Origin: Viridibacillus sp050279675 | GTDB lineage: Bacteria > Bacillota > Bacilli > Bacillales_A > Planococcaceae | Length of the DNA stretch: 64,000 nucleotides | Assembly (NCBI RefSeq): GCF_050279675.1 | Contig: NZ_JBNNUK010000012.1 | Location: forward strand, 1 to 64,000 | Reading direction: 5' to 3' | Shown: piece by piece, positions 1 to 7,647 of the stretch | Layout: every line of letters begins with the position of its first letter | Position numbering within the stretch: the first letter of the stretch is position 1 | Made by a program: the position numbers and the translations under genes | The notes under the pieces: model-generated | The model's database searches: none | What the model saw: only the letters and a program-made list of their open reading frames with translations | What the model was told of the DNA's origin: nothing

Positions 1-80
1 TGATTATATGGATACGACATAGTAAAAAAATCCTCTCCAAACTTATCTTTTATTACTTTCCTTTAATCAATATTATACAT

Positions 81-110
81 ACCTTCTTCAACTAACCTGC
101 CCCGTTAGTT
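81..110 (+). repeat. Dispersed repeat, copy 1
   Basis: A 30-bp stretch with core CCTGCCCCGTTAGTT. Near-identical copies lie at 1256-1285 and 4522-4551. The DNA just after it (about 111-175) also resembles 3381-3455, including a small GAGCTG...CTC hairpin. All copies are intergenic and none encodes anything obvious. It looks like a genome-wide interspersed element or an eroded insertion end. Confidence 0.6.
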
Positions 111-283
111 CAATAAAGAAAAAAGAGCTGCCTATGCAACTCAATGATCTTCAAGTAAAGCCTCCGCTAGCACAAGAAGCGATCGCTCTCCGTTAGTTAA
201 AGTAAGATTCTTCACAAATTCTTGGTTATTCGTAATATGTATTGGATTGCCTCATTTATTAGTTTACTCAAAATGTTCAGTAT

Positions 284-562
284 CTATTTGAAAAATTTAG
301 CACCATCGAATTGTTCATAACCACTTTCTTTTCTATAGTCAGCAATTACAACACCATCTTAATCGAAATAACGAGTTTCCCATTGCGGATGACAATTTTT
401 ACTAAAATTATTACTGTCATATCGAACATTAATATTTAATGAGTCGTTACCTGACGTTACAATGCCCATCCTACCATTTACCTCTTCTCTCATTCCACGC
501 TTTAAAAATGCCATAGAACGCTTTTCTTTTACGTTTTGTAATGATATTACTTCCTTCGTCAT
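284..562 (-). pseudogene. Small hypothetical gene broken by one in-frame stop
   Basis: An ATG at 562 follows a good ribosome binding site (GGGAGGAAGGGA) and opens 67 codons, ending in YFD at a TAA (359-361). The same frame then continues without a shift for 24 sense codons (DGVVIADYRKESGYEQFDGA and on) to a TAG at 284-286. The downstream residues look like real protein, so one nonsense mutation probably split a gene of about 92 codons. No family is recognised. It is transcribed divergently from the AhpD-like gene at 687, with which it shares a promoter region. A functional 67-residue truncated product is also possible. Confidence 0.55.
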
Positions 563-631
563 TCCCTTCCTCCCTGTATAAAATCTTTCTTAAATTCCAT
601 TTAATAATAATGTTATAGTGCTAAAAGCTGG

Positions 632-651
632 CACGAACGTTCGTGTATAAT
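632..651 (+). promoter_or_regulatory. 14-bp perfect palindrome next to a -10 element
   Basis: CACGAACGTTCGTG (632-645) is a perfect palindrome that abuts a consensus -10 TATAAT (646-651). This is about 35 bp upstream of the AhpD-like gene at 687. An operator overlapping the promoter spacer is what a TetR/MarR-type repressor site looks like. No cognate regulator is adjacent. Confidence 0.5.
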
Positions 652-686
652 TATAATTATCTTAAAAACAAAAGGAGTCTTGCCAT

Positions 687-1133
687 ATGAATCAAAGAGT
701 TGCCTACTACGATGTTGCACCTGATGGTATGAAAATTATGATGGATATGGAAAAATACACTAAGAAGTCAACAATTAATCGAGCAACAAGGGAACTTATC
801 AAAATTAGAGTCTCTCAAATTAATGGGTGTGCGTTCTGCATAGACATGCATACATCAGATGCTCGTAAGATGGGTGAAACCGAACAGCGTATTTATTGTT
901 TAAATGCTTGGAATGAATGTACTTTTTATACACTCGAAGAGAAAGTTGCTCTAGAATTATCTGAGCATATAACCTTAATTCCTACTAAAAGAGTTCCAGA
1001 TGACCTATATAAGCGAGTATGTGAATACTATGACGAGAAACAGTATGTTGACCTTGTTCTAATCATCAATCAAATCAACAATTGGAATAGAATTTCAATT
1101 GCAATGGGGAATACAGCAACTGAAAAACAATAA
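687..1133 (+). CDS. AhpD/carboxymuconolactone decarboxylase-family protein
   Basis: A 148-residue all-helical AhpD-like protein of the carboxymuconolactone decarboxylase family. The redox motif is C48-A-F-C51 with His55 in CIDMHTSDAR, the arrangement that relays protons in alkylhydroperoxidase AhpD. Such proteins reduce peroxides or handle small electrophiles in the cytoplasm. The ATG follows AAAGGAGT. It is a single-gene unit: a palindromic operator candidate lies upstream (632-645) and a terminator follows (1141-1166). The substrate cannot be told from sequence. A second, distantly related member lies at 61424-62014. Confidence 0.85.
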   Translation: MNQRVAYYDVAPDGMKIMMDMEKYTKKSTINRATRELIKIRVSQINGCAFCIDMHTSDARKMGETEQRIYCLNAWNECTFYTLEEKVALELSEHITLIPTKRVPDDLYKRVCEYYDEKQYVDLVLIINQINNWNRISIAMGNTATEKQ

Positions 1134-1140
1134 CTCTTTA

Positions 1141-1167
1141 ACGAACATCTCACGGTGTTCGTTTTTC
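1141..1167 (+). terminator. Intrinsic terminator of the AhpD-like gene
   Basis: The 7-bp stem ACGAACA/TGTTCGT has an 8-nt loop and is followed by TTTTTC. Confidence 0.75.
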
Positions 1168-1255
1168 CCTTCCTTTGTTTCGCAATTTCTTTCAGATATT
1201 CATTCAATATTGTGATGGAAAATAAAATTCCACTTTGGTATATCTGTTTAAAGTA

Positions 1256-1285
1256 ACCTTCTTCAACTAAACTGCCCCGTTAGTT
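1256..1285 (+). repeat. Dispersed repeat, copy 2
   Basis: It matches 81-110 at almost every position (CTTCAACTAAACTGCCCCGT, then TAGTT). It lies between the AhpD-like gene terminator and a broken gene. Confidence 0.6.
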
Positions 1286-1357
1286 TAAGTACATTCCTTC
1301 ACAAACTGTTTTATTCACTCTCGCTTTTTGAGTTATTAAAAATACTTAGCATGAATG

Positions 1358-1615
1358 TTAATTAGCTCCATCATAAATCACCTTGATATCGGTAATTTTA
1401 TCTTCACCGAATGGTATTTTCCTAAATAAAAGTAATTTCCTTTTACTATCACCATTATTGAAATAAGCAATTGTTACACTGACATTTTCTTCAAGTGGAG
1501 GTAATCCAATAATTCTTTTTATAGGGGTATCTTCCCGTACCCATCAAGCTAAGATTTTGAAGTATTCCCAAAACAATTTTTTCTCTCTATATCTATTTAT
1601 AAGAATTAAATTCAT
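1358..1615 (-). pseudogene. Small hypothetical gene interrupted by an in-frame TGA
   Basis: From an ATG at 1615 the frame runs 23 codons (MNLILINRYREKKLFWEYFK...) to a TGA at 1544-1546. It then continues in the same frame for 61 codons (WVREDTPIKRIIGLPPLEEN ... TDIKVIYDGAN) to a TAA at 1358-1360. The composition is protein-like throughout and no frameshift is needed. No convincing ribosome binding site precedes the ATG, so the true start may be lost. Family unknown. This is the second single-stop pseudogene in the first 2 kb. Confidence 0.5.
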
Positions 1616-1643
1616 TTTTTTGTTTTGTGGAACAATCAATTTT

Positions 1644-2630
1644 TCAATTACATGCAGGAATTACATACTTACCAAATGAGTCTAAGGATGAAAGCACTTT
1701 ATGATGTTCTAATCCACCAAAATTCATTACTGCCATAAAATTAGTAACACCTATTTCCCTGTAGGACTGAATTTGTTTAATAACTTCATCTGGACTTCCT
1801 ATTACTGGATTGAATTTATGTTTAAGGTCTTCAAATGAGATATTCGTCCCACCCGGAGTATTCATAAATAGTTGATAAGGATCTTTTGCATTGGATTCAG
1901 CATCTGCATATGTTTCACCAACATGAACATGAAAGGCCACAGGGATTTCCAACTCTTCTGGATTACCGTATCCTGACTTTAGATACGTATTCTTGTAAGT
2001 ATCAATCAGCTTTGCTAATTCATCTCGTGATTTACTAAACCCAAGCCCCATGAAATTGTTTCCCATACTTGCAACATGACTAACACCTTTTTCACTAGAG
2101 GTTGCAATCCAATGAGGCGGAAACGGAGCTTGTATTGGCTGAACATTAAGCCTAAGGTCTTTATATTGAAAAAAGTTCCCTTGATGAGAAAAAAGCTTGC
2201 CTGACCATGCCTTATGTAACACTTCTAGAGTCTCGTTAAAACGCTCAGTTTTGTCCTCCAATGAAATATTAAAACCATCAAATTCCTTCTGTGCATATCC
2301 ACTACCTAACCCCAAATCTAATCTTCCGTTTGATAAAATATCAACCATCGCATAATCTTCAGCAACTCGTATAGGGTCGTGTAATGGAAGTACTGAAACA
2401 CCCACACCAAGACGAATTCTATTTGTCCTTTGAGATATCATAGCGAGCAGAACTGCTGGAGAGGGATTAATACCAAAATCCGAGAAATGATGTTCTGCAA
2501 ACCATACCCCATCAAAATTCATTTCTTCAGCCCGAACGGCTTGCTCCAATACCTCATTATAGAATTGTCTAGGAGTTCGGGATAATTGATTGGGGTAATG
2601 GTCAAATATTGTTAATGTACTAAATTTCAT
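1644..2630 (-). CDS. Luciferase-like (LLM-class) flavin-dependent oxidoreductase
   Basis: A 328-residue, full-length member of the bacterial luciferase-like monooxygenase family, a TIM barrel using FMN or F420. Family hallmarks are FDGVWFAEHHF near residue 40, GVGVSVLPLHDPIRVAEDYA near 75-95, and DILSNGRLDLGLGSGY near 97-112. The ATG follows AGGAGC. It lies 92 bp downstream of the small protein at 2723-3010, with which it probably shares the promoter at 3068-3095. It acts in the cytoplasm. The substrate cannot be predicted, since paralogues range from alkane to antibiotic monooxygenases. Confidence 0.88.
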   Translation of the reverse strand: MKFSTLTIFDHYPNQLSRTPRQFYNEVLEQAVRAEEMNFDGVWFAEHHFSDFGINPSPAVLLAMISQRTNRIRLGVGVSVLPLHDPIRVAEDYAMVDILSNGRLDLGLGSGYAQKEFDGFNISLEDKTERFNETLEVLHKAWSGKLFSHQGNFFQYKDLRLNVQPIQAPFPPHWIATSSEKGVSHVASMGNNFMGLGFSKSRDELAKLIDTYKNTYLKSGYGNPEELEIPVAFHVHVGETYADAESNAKDPYQLFMNTPGGTNISFEDLKHKFNPVIGSPDEVIKQIQSYREIGVTNFMAVMNFGGLEHHKVLSSLDSFGKYVIPACN

Positions 2631-2722
2631 TTAATATCGCTCCTGATAATTTTATTTAGCTTATTTACTTCACGGATAGTTTACAAAAAATCCAGATGAT
2701 ACTGTATTTAAAAATAATCATT

Positions 2723-3010
2723 CTAGTTTTCCGAATTATTCCACTTACGGATTATTTCCAAACCATAATCCATATCATAAACTTCTTTTATAGCTTTAAC
2801 CTTTTCAAGACTCTCTTGGTTAAACACAGGTTTGTTTTCAAAAGCATGAAGAACCATTCTTTCAAGAAGAACGCCTAGTGAAATATCGTGATATTCTGCC
2901 ATGGCTTTTAAAACTTTTACCATTCTTTTTTCCATCCTAATTCCAGTTTGTACACGTTCAACTTTAATTTTTTGATCTTTTCCATTTATTTGTTCATTAT
3001 TTTGTTCCAT
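2723..3010 (-). CDS. Small ribbon-helix-helix-like protein, possible regulator
   Basis: A 95-residue protein whose middle part (RVQTGIRMEKRMVKVLKAMA ... ISLGVLLERMVLHAF) resembles a ribbon-helix-helix DNA-binding fold: a short basic strand and then two helices. The C-terminus is acidic and unassigned. The ATG follows GAGGAGGATATG. The promoter directly upstream carries an inverted repeat at the transcription start (3044-3061), fitting autoregulation of this gene and the oxidoreductase downstream. The DNA-binding role is inferred from pattern only. Confidence 0.6.
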   Translation of the reverse strand: MEQNNEQINGKDQKIKVERVQTGIRMEKRMVKVLKAMAEYHDISLGVLLERMVLHAFENKPVFNQESLEKVKAIKEVYDMDYGLEIIRKWNNSEN

Positions 3011-3043
3011 AATTTCATATCCTCCTCGTAAAAAAACGATATT

Positions 3044-3061
3044 TTGTTATATATGTAACAA
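3044..3061 (-). promoter_or_regulatory. Inverted repeat TTGTTA-N6-TAACAA, operator candidate
   Basis: Two 6-bp arms in perfect inverted repeat sit 7-24 bp downstream of the -10 box of the promoter at 3068-3095, covering the likely transcription start. The small ribbon-helix-helix-like protein encoded just downstream is the obvious candidate ligand. Confidence 0.5.
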
Positions 3062-3067
3062 TGTACG

Positions 3068-3095
3068 ATTATAACAACATTTCATGTTTTGTCAA
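3068..3095 (-). promoter_or_regulatory. Sigma-A-type promoter for the 2723-3010 / 1644-2630 unit
   Basis: On the minus strand, TTGACA (3090-3095), a 16-bp spacer and TATAAT (3068-3073) are both perfect consensus hexamers. They lie about 60 bp upstream of the ATG at 3010. Confidence 0.7.
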
Positions 3096-3181
3096 TTGTG
3101 TCATTATATTATTGATTTAACACAATGGGTTCTCGCCCCATTACTATTATCAAGATAATTTATATTTGTATCCATATAATG

Positions 3182-3229
3182 AAAAAACGCTATTCTTTTT
3201 TAGAAATATACAAAAAGAATGGCGTTTTT
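3182..3229. terminator. Long hairpin, bidirectional terminator-like
   Basis: Left arm AAAACGCTATTCTTTTT pairs with right arm AAAAAGAATGGCGTTTT, with T runs on both strands. It directly precedes the transposase relic, so it could also be an insertion-element end. Confidence 0.55.
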
Positions 3230-3232
3230 GTT

Positions 3233-3391
3233 ATGAATTTATCGATTTCTGATGAACTAGAATTAGTTTCTAAAAAATTGCAATGATTTATGTCACCTAA
3301 TACTTTGGAATTAGCTAGAAAAATCGGATTTGTTCAACGAAGAAGTGAATATGGGTACACAAGAACTAGTGGCTCCCCTTTAGTTGAATAA
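3233..3391 (+). pseudogene. N-terminal relic of an IS4-type transposase
   Basis: The frame MNLSISDELELVSKKLQ, TGA, FMSPNTLELARKIGFVQRRS reads straight through one TGA. It resembles the N-terminus of IS4-family DDE transposases, whose usual start is a short helix, then a LELARKxGFVxR segment. The frame is lost at about 3355, where repeat-like sequence begins, and it ends at 3391. Nothing of the catalytic domain remains. The assignment rests on motif resemblance. Confidence 0.5.
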
Positions 3392-3455
3392 AAAAGAGCT
3401 GTCTAAACAGCTCAAAGATCTTCTACTAAAGCACCCATTTAGTACAATAAGAATA
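3381..3455 (+). repeat. Dispersed repeat relative with hairpin
   Basis: TTAGTTGAATAAAAAAGAGC and the following DNA parallel 105-175 downstream of copy 1. Both contain a GAGCTG...CTC hairpin (perfect here at 3397-3413: GAGCTGT/ACAGCTC) and an AAGATCTTC/ATGATCTTC segment. This suggests one longer element of which the CCCCGTTAGTT core is only one end. Confidence 0.45.
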
Positions 3456-3556
3456 AATGGAACTATTTTATTAATTCTTCCCCTATTAAAATTCGAAAAA
3501 GGTTAATCGAATCTATCTTTGTTAATTTCACAAATCTTGTTTCACTCAAAAGAAAA

Positions 3557-3603
3557 CCCTCCCATACAATTGTTTACAGCAGAATAGCCTAATTCAGGGA
3601 GGG
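3557..3603 (-). terminator. Terminator candidate of the cyclophilin gene
   Basis: On the minus strand, CCCTCCC (3597-3603) pairs with GGGAGGG (3557-3563) around a 33-nt loop and is followed by TTTTCTTTT. It begins 17 bp past the stop codon. Confidence 0.6.
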
Positions 3604-3619
3604 AAATCTATTCAATTTA

Positions 3620-4267
3620 TTATTTTTGCACTTCTGGCTTTGGGTAATCGAAGCCTTTCGTATCCACTTCAACCTTTTTCATTTTTTGTTCTTTCAATGG
3701 TTTATCGGATTCGTTGCGCTCCGCTTTAACGATTTCATCAACAACATCCATACCTTCTGTTACCTTACCAAAGGCCGCATACTCGCCATCCAATTGTTCA
3801 GAAGTATCTACCATGATGAAGAATTGTGAGCCTGCAGAGTTTGGATCCTGTGAACGTGCCATTGATACGACACCACGATCATGCTTTAAATTGTTTTCAA
3901 AGCCATTTGATAAGAATTCGCCTTTAATCGCATAATCAGGCCCTCCCGTACCATTTCCAGTTGGGTCGCCACCTTGCACCATAAATCCAGGGATAACTCG
4001 ATGGAAAATCAAGCCATCATAGAAACCTTCTTTCACTAATGATACAAAATTCGCAACCGTATTTGGTGCTACTTCCGGTTCTAATTCCATGACGATTTTT
4101 TTATCATTTTCCATCGTAATGGTTACAATAGGTTTTTCCTTTACTTCAGAAGCATAGTTCGGTGTATCCTTCATCTTTTCAACATCTTTTGATGCACCAC
4201 AGCCTGTTAATGCAACTACAGCTAATACGCTAAGTACTATATACGCTAATTTCGACTTTGCAACCAT
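3620..4267 (-). CDS. Cyclophilin-type peptidyl-prolyl isomerase lipoprotein
   Basis: A 215-residue peptidyl-prolyl cis-trans isomerase. Residues 1-22 are a signal peptide ending in the lipobox LTGC (Cys23), so it should be anchored outside the membrane. The cyclophilin core (about 45-200) contains NTVANFVSLVKEGFYDGLIF, HRVIPGFMVQGGDPTGNG, SQFFIMV and AAFGKVTEGMDVVD, retaining the catalytic Arg of FHRV. It would help fold secreted proteins. A purine-rich tract precedes the ATG. It has its own terminator downstream and appears monocistronic. Confidence 0.93.
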   Translation of the reverse strand: MVAKSKLAYIVLSVLAVVALTGCGASKDVEKMKDTPNYASEVKEKPIVTITMENDKKIVMELEPEVAPNTVANFVSLVKEGFYDGLIFHRVIPGFMVQGGDPTGNGTGGPDYAIKGEFLSNGFENNLKHDRGVVSMARSQDPNSAGSQFFIMVDTSEQLDGEYAAFGKVTEGMDVVDEIVKAERNESDKPLKEQKMKKVEVDTKGFDYPKPEVQK

Positions 4268-4662
4268 CTCTCTCTATATCCCCCAGTCACATGATTCTTT
4301 TCTTAAAAACTATATCATAGAAGACTAGAAAAAGGATACATGAACTAGAATTCATAAAGAACTGGGGTAAACGTTGCACATGAGAATTTATCGCATATCA
4401 ATAAGCATCCGAAGTAAAAAAACCACACGTACTTATGATACAGTTCACCTAAACTAATATTAAACTGTAGTACTGCTTTTTCCTTGACCATCTATCTCTA
4501 TTGTTAAATGATAGAATACACACTTTCTTCAAATATCCTGCCCCGTTAGTTTAAGTTTTTTTTTAGCGAAGCGGTTTCGTTCCAAAGCTCTGCTAAGCGT
4601 TCGATTCTCGGAAATTGCGATTATTGTCTTCAGACTTTATAGGTTTAACATGTTCAATTAAT
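4268..4662. other. Gene-free stretch with repeat copy 3
   Basis: No coding frame of note. It holds upstream sequence of the cyclophilin gene and a third copy of the dispersed repeat at 4522-4551. Confidence 0.5.
4522..4551 (+). repeat. Dispersed repeat, copy 3
   Basis: ACTTTCTTCAAATATCCTGC followed by CCCGTTAGTT matches copies 1 and 2 over about 26 of 30 positions. Confidence 0.55.
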
Positions 4663-4680
4663 TCATGACCTAAAACGCAA

Positions 4681-4720
4681 AAAAACTAACTGGCTCATAA
4701 GAAATAAGTCAGTTAGTTTT
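4681..4720. terminator. Terminator of the aeRF1-type gene
   Basis: Arms AAAACTAACTGGCT and AGTCAGTTAGTTTT form a long stem with A/T runs at both ends. It lies 13 bp past the stop at 4733. Confidence 0.8.
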
Positions 4721-4732
4721 CTTGATACACGG

Positions 4733-5527
4733 TTATTTTTCAAAAATTTCGTGAAGCACTTCGTTGGCACTGCTGTTATTAAGGTTTTTGTGAATACAAC
4801 TAGCTGGTTTTTCGCGTAAGGTTTCGGCAAAAGCCTTCGCCATTTCAATTTCTCCGGCCACATGTATCTCCTTCCAGCCACGCTCTTTCTTCAATCGTTC
4901 TACAATTTCGCCCATTCCTTTATAGAATCGACCCAAATTTTCTTTTAGCCGAGGCTCTAAAGCACCTGCTTTGCTGCTTCCAATGCCGGGGTGATTGTCA
5001 GGAGTCACTTTTTTTCGATTGCCCCACTCTTCCAGATTCGGTTCGAAATCGTAAATAAGTTCATCATTCAAAAAGCCCATTGCTGTATCTAGAATACGTA
5101 CCTCCCCAAAGCTCGGTAAGATAATGCCCGCATCTGGGTAAGCCTTATACATGTATTCCATTTCTTCAAGTACCGGATGATCCTCCCAGTGAAAACTCGT
5201 TTTCACCTGTACTTGTACATAGTGGACCGACCACAAACTTGGACTGTCCGAAGCAAAAATAACGACTCCTTTTCGCAATTCATTTGAATGGTCATCTATT
5301 TCTTTAACGACTTTATCTTTCACTGTTTTAAATGCTTTCATTTCATCCTCATTTTTAGAAGCAGTTAAATACTCTTCCATTCGCTTTAAACCACTTTTTA
5401 AATGAATTTTCCATGCACCTTTCAGCTGATCTGGATCAGCTGGATTAGTATTTAAATACACACTCAACACACAACGATTGTTACACTGAAATTCTTTTAG
5501 GGCCTGAAGCTCTTTACTTATTGACAT
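4733..5527 (-). CDS. aeRF1-type release-factor-like protein (baeRF/VLRF1 group)
   Basis: A 264-residue protein resembling the bacterial archaeo-eukaryotic-type release factor (aeRF1-like) families. The N-terminus (NNRCVLSVYLNTNPADPDQL) and the middle region (VVIFASDSPSLWSVHYVQVQ, IILPSFGEVRILD) are typical. These proteins are thought to act on stalled or translating ribosomes or on related peptidyl-tRNA substrates, but their cellular role is poorly established. The ATG follows AAGGAGGTTAC. It is a monocistronic unit with its own terminator. The family assignment is from overall pattern and is less certain than for enzymes with sharp motifs. Confidence 0.65.
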   Translation of the reverse strand: MSISKELQALKEFQCNNRCVLSVYLNTNPADPDQLKGAWKIHLKSGLKRMEEYLTASKNEDEMKAFKTVKDKVVKEIDDHSNELRKGVVIFASDSPSLWSVHYVQVQVKTSFHWEDHPVLEEMEYMYKAYPDAGIILPSFGEVRILDTAMGFLNDELIYDFEPNLEEWGNRKKVTPDNHPGIGSSKAGALEPRLKENLGRFYKGMGEIVERLKKERGWKEIHVAGEIEMAKAFAETLREKPASCIHKNLNNSSANEVLHEIFEK

Positions 5528-5830
5528 AAATTCAGTAACCTCCTTAAGTTTTACATCTATATAAGCTTACCCAATTAACATACCCACACACGCTGATTCT
5601 AAAACGAATCAGAAGCTACATTAAAAGAATTGCAAAAGAAAAATTAGGATGAAAAAAATTAATTTGAAGACATTTCAATTACGTAGAAAATGAAATATAG
5701 AGATGGTGTAAGTCAGTGCATACGTGGTGGTTGCAGTTTAGTACGTGTGAAAATGAATTAAGTCAAAAAATTTCCTCTGAGAAAAATAGCAGTAAATAAA
5801 TTTTTTTCAAACTAATTTCAAAAAGAAAAA
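5528..5830. other. Gene-free stretch
   Basis: It contains the upstream region of the aeRF1-type gene. No ORF, repeat or clear regulatory element was seen apart from the terminator that follows at 5831. Confidence 0.4.
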
Positions 5831-5870
5831 AGTACTGCAAGATTGAGAAAATCTCTCCCCTTAGCAGTAC
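5831..5870 (-). terminator. Terminator of the ykuI-like gene
   Basis: On the minus strand, GTACTGC (5864-5870) pairs with GCAGTAC (5832-5838) and is followed by TTTTTTCTTTT. Confidence 0.75.
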
Positions 5871-5876
5871 CCATTT

Positions 5877-7082
5877 TCATCTAAAAATATTATGGTTATA
5901 TAAATAATCGTAGGATATATCAATAAATAGGTATTCATTCACACTTACCGGTATAGAAAAAGTACGTGTCAATTCTCCTGTGTCAATATCGCTATATAAG
6001 TCAGATAAAACACCACTTTGGTCATTTCGCATTTCAATGATTGTTTTTAAGAAGTATGGACGCCAGCTCCAATTTTTATTAACCGCTTCTTCTTGTATAT
6101 GCCATTTCTTATCGATACACATGATATTAGGTGATGTTTGAAACCCCTCACCATCACATATATATAGTCTGAAGGAATATGCATCAAGTTCTTTAGCAAG
6201 CGCTAGAAGGTGGTCTGTATTGTCGCTCGAAGGCTTCATACGTTGTACGGATTTTTCTAATGTATTTTGCAAAGTTTTTAAGGCATTGTAATTATCTTCT
6301 AACAAGCGCTTTTCTGTTGAGATAAACTGCTGACACCGCTCTTTAAAACTTTGCTTCAATTGATCCCGTGGAATTGTTCCTGTATGTACATCAGCTAGAT
6401 ATGTCCCTTGATAATAACGTCCTCCATTTTTCCACGCAAATTGAAGTTTATATTCTTTATCAATACCTTCAAATAACATATTTGCACCAATTTTACGCGC
6501 TAATTTACCAAGTGATGTGAACATATCATTTTGCTCACCCCAAGATTGATAATTCAATTGCTCTATATTTAACTTCAAAATATTAGGCGACAGCGTTTTT
6601 ATATAGTCCCAATGACTTTCAGAACCAACCTGATTAATTGCAATTTTCATTCCATAAGTTTGGAAATAACGAATGATATTATTAAGTTGTCTGAATTCAC
6701 CATTAAAATTATGCTCTGAAATTACAAGAACAATTCGACTTATCTCTCCCTCAGGGATATATTTTTTTATTATTTCGAAAAAACTTTCCCCATAGTCAAG
6801 TACTAACAAGTTGGCATTGCATGGTAAGTAAATATCAAAATCCTTAGATTTCTCCGCTAGTTGGGAAAGAGCTAAATGCAAAATTTTATGCTCCACTTCC
6901 ACCCGATACTCTTCAGGAATATCGTCATCGTAGGCAAATGTATTTAAACTTATAAGCTCTTCATTGTCTATAAGCTTGCCAGAGACTTCATATGCAATAA
7001 CAATATGCTCGTCTGCACTAAAAATGGGCTGGAAGTACGCCTTCAACTTCTCTAGGTTTGTTAATACATCAATTGCGTCCAT
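5877..7082 (-). CDS. ykuI: YkuI-like EAL-domain protein, probably non-catalytic
   Basis: A 401-residue protein with an N-terminal EAL domain (about 15-240) and a C-terminal PAS-like sensor domain (about 285-400). It closely resembles B. subtilis YkuI, including NGGRYYQGTYL and the NWSWRPYF and FSDLYSD-type segments. EAL domains hydrolyse cyclic di-GMP, but several catalytic residues are altered here. The EAL signature reads E32-V-S. The DDFG metal-binding pair is replaced by Asn-Gln (residues 149-150 in INQVG). The KxD motif reads KLN. It is therefore more likely a c-di-GMP-binding or sensory protein. Start chosen at 7082 because AAGGAGG lies 8 bp upstream; an upstream ATG (7118) lacks a site. 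Confidence 0.9.
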   Translation of the reverse strand: MDAIDVLTNLEKLKAYFQPIFSADEHIVIAYEVSGKLIDNEELISLNTFAYDDDIPEEYRVEVEHKILHLALSQLAEKSKDFDIYLPCNANLLVLDYGESFFEIIKKYIPEGEISRIVLVISEHNFNGEFRQLNNIIRYFQTYGMKIAINQVGSESHWDYIKTLSPNILKLNIEQLNYQSWGEQNDMFTSLGKLARKIGANMLFEGIDKEYKLQFAWKNGGRYYQGTYLADVHTGTIPRDQLKQSFKERCQQFISTEKRLLEDNYNALKTLQNTLEKSVQRMKPSSDNTDHLLALAKELDAYSFRLYICDGEGFQTSPNIMCIDKKWHIQEEAVNKNWSWRPYFLKTIIEMRNDQSGVLSDLYSDIDTGELTRTFSIPVSVNEYLFIDISYDYLYNHNIFR

Positions 7083-7647
7083 CCCATAAACCTCCTTAAC
7101 CGATTGACCATAAGACAATCTTTATATCATGAAACAATTATCTTTTTTGAAACAATTATTTCTATTTTCATGATATGCCGTCATAAGGGAATATGCAAAT
7201 GAACTCAATGAAACTTTTACCAAAATGAAATGAAACACAATTCAAAAATTCAATTCCCCAATAATAGGTAGATCATTTGCTAAATACATTTGATACTAAC
7301 TCATATTTAAGTTAAATTCCGCATGAAATAAAGCTTTCACTACTTTCTTTCACTTTCATTATTTACAGTACATTTTGTACAAGTTACACCTGGATAAGAT
7401 TATCATACACTATAAAAAGACTGTAAATTCTAAAAGAGCATTCGTTGTGCACTTATGATGATAGGTCTTTATTTATTTGGAGATATTTTGAATAAAAAAA
7501 ATTAACATGTAAACGTTCTTAACTAATAAAACCATATGAACTTTTCATTATTTCGTCATTAAACATTATTAACATGTCACTCATACCATGAATAATTACT
7601 TTATTTAAGGCAAAAATATAATCAAACTAGTTGAAAGTGGTGTGTGC
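7083..7647. other. Gene-free divergent upstream region
   Basis: More than 500 bp between the ykuI-like gene and the membrane-protein gene at 7648, which point away from each other. It is AT-rich. The decamer GAAACAATTA occurs twice 18 bp apart near 7132 and 7149. A TATAAT at about 7616-7621 could be the -10 of the 7648 gene. No small ORF is convincing. Confidence 0.35.

Noticed and set aside
1544..1546. TGA as a selenocysteine codon
   Set aside because: No redox context around the codon and similar small frames in the window are broken by TAA as well; nonsense mutation is simpler.
2696..2878. Plus-strand open frame opposite the 95-residue protein
   Set aside because: The minus-strand gene has a consensus promoter and ribosome site; the plus frame has neither.
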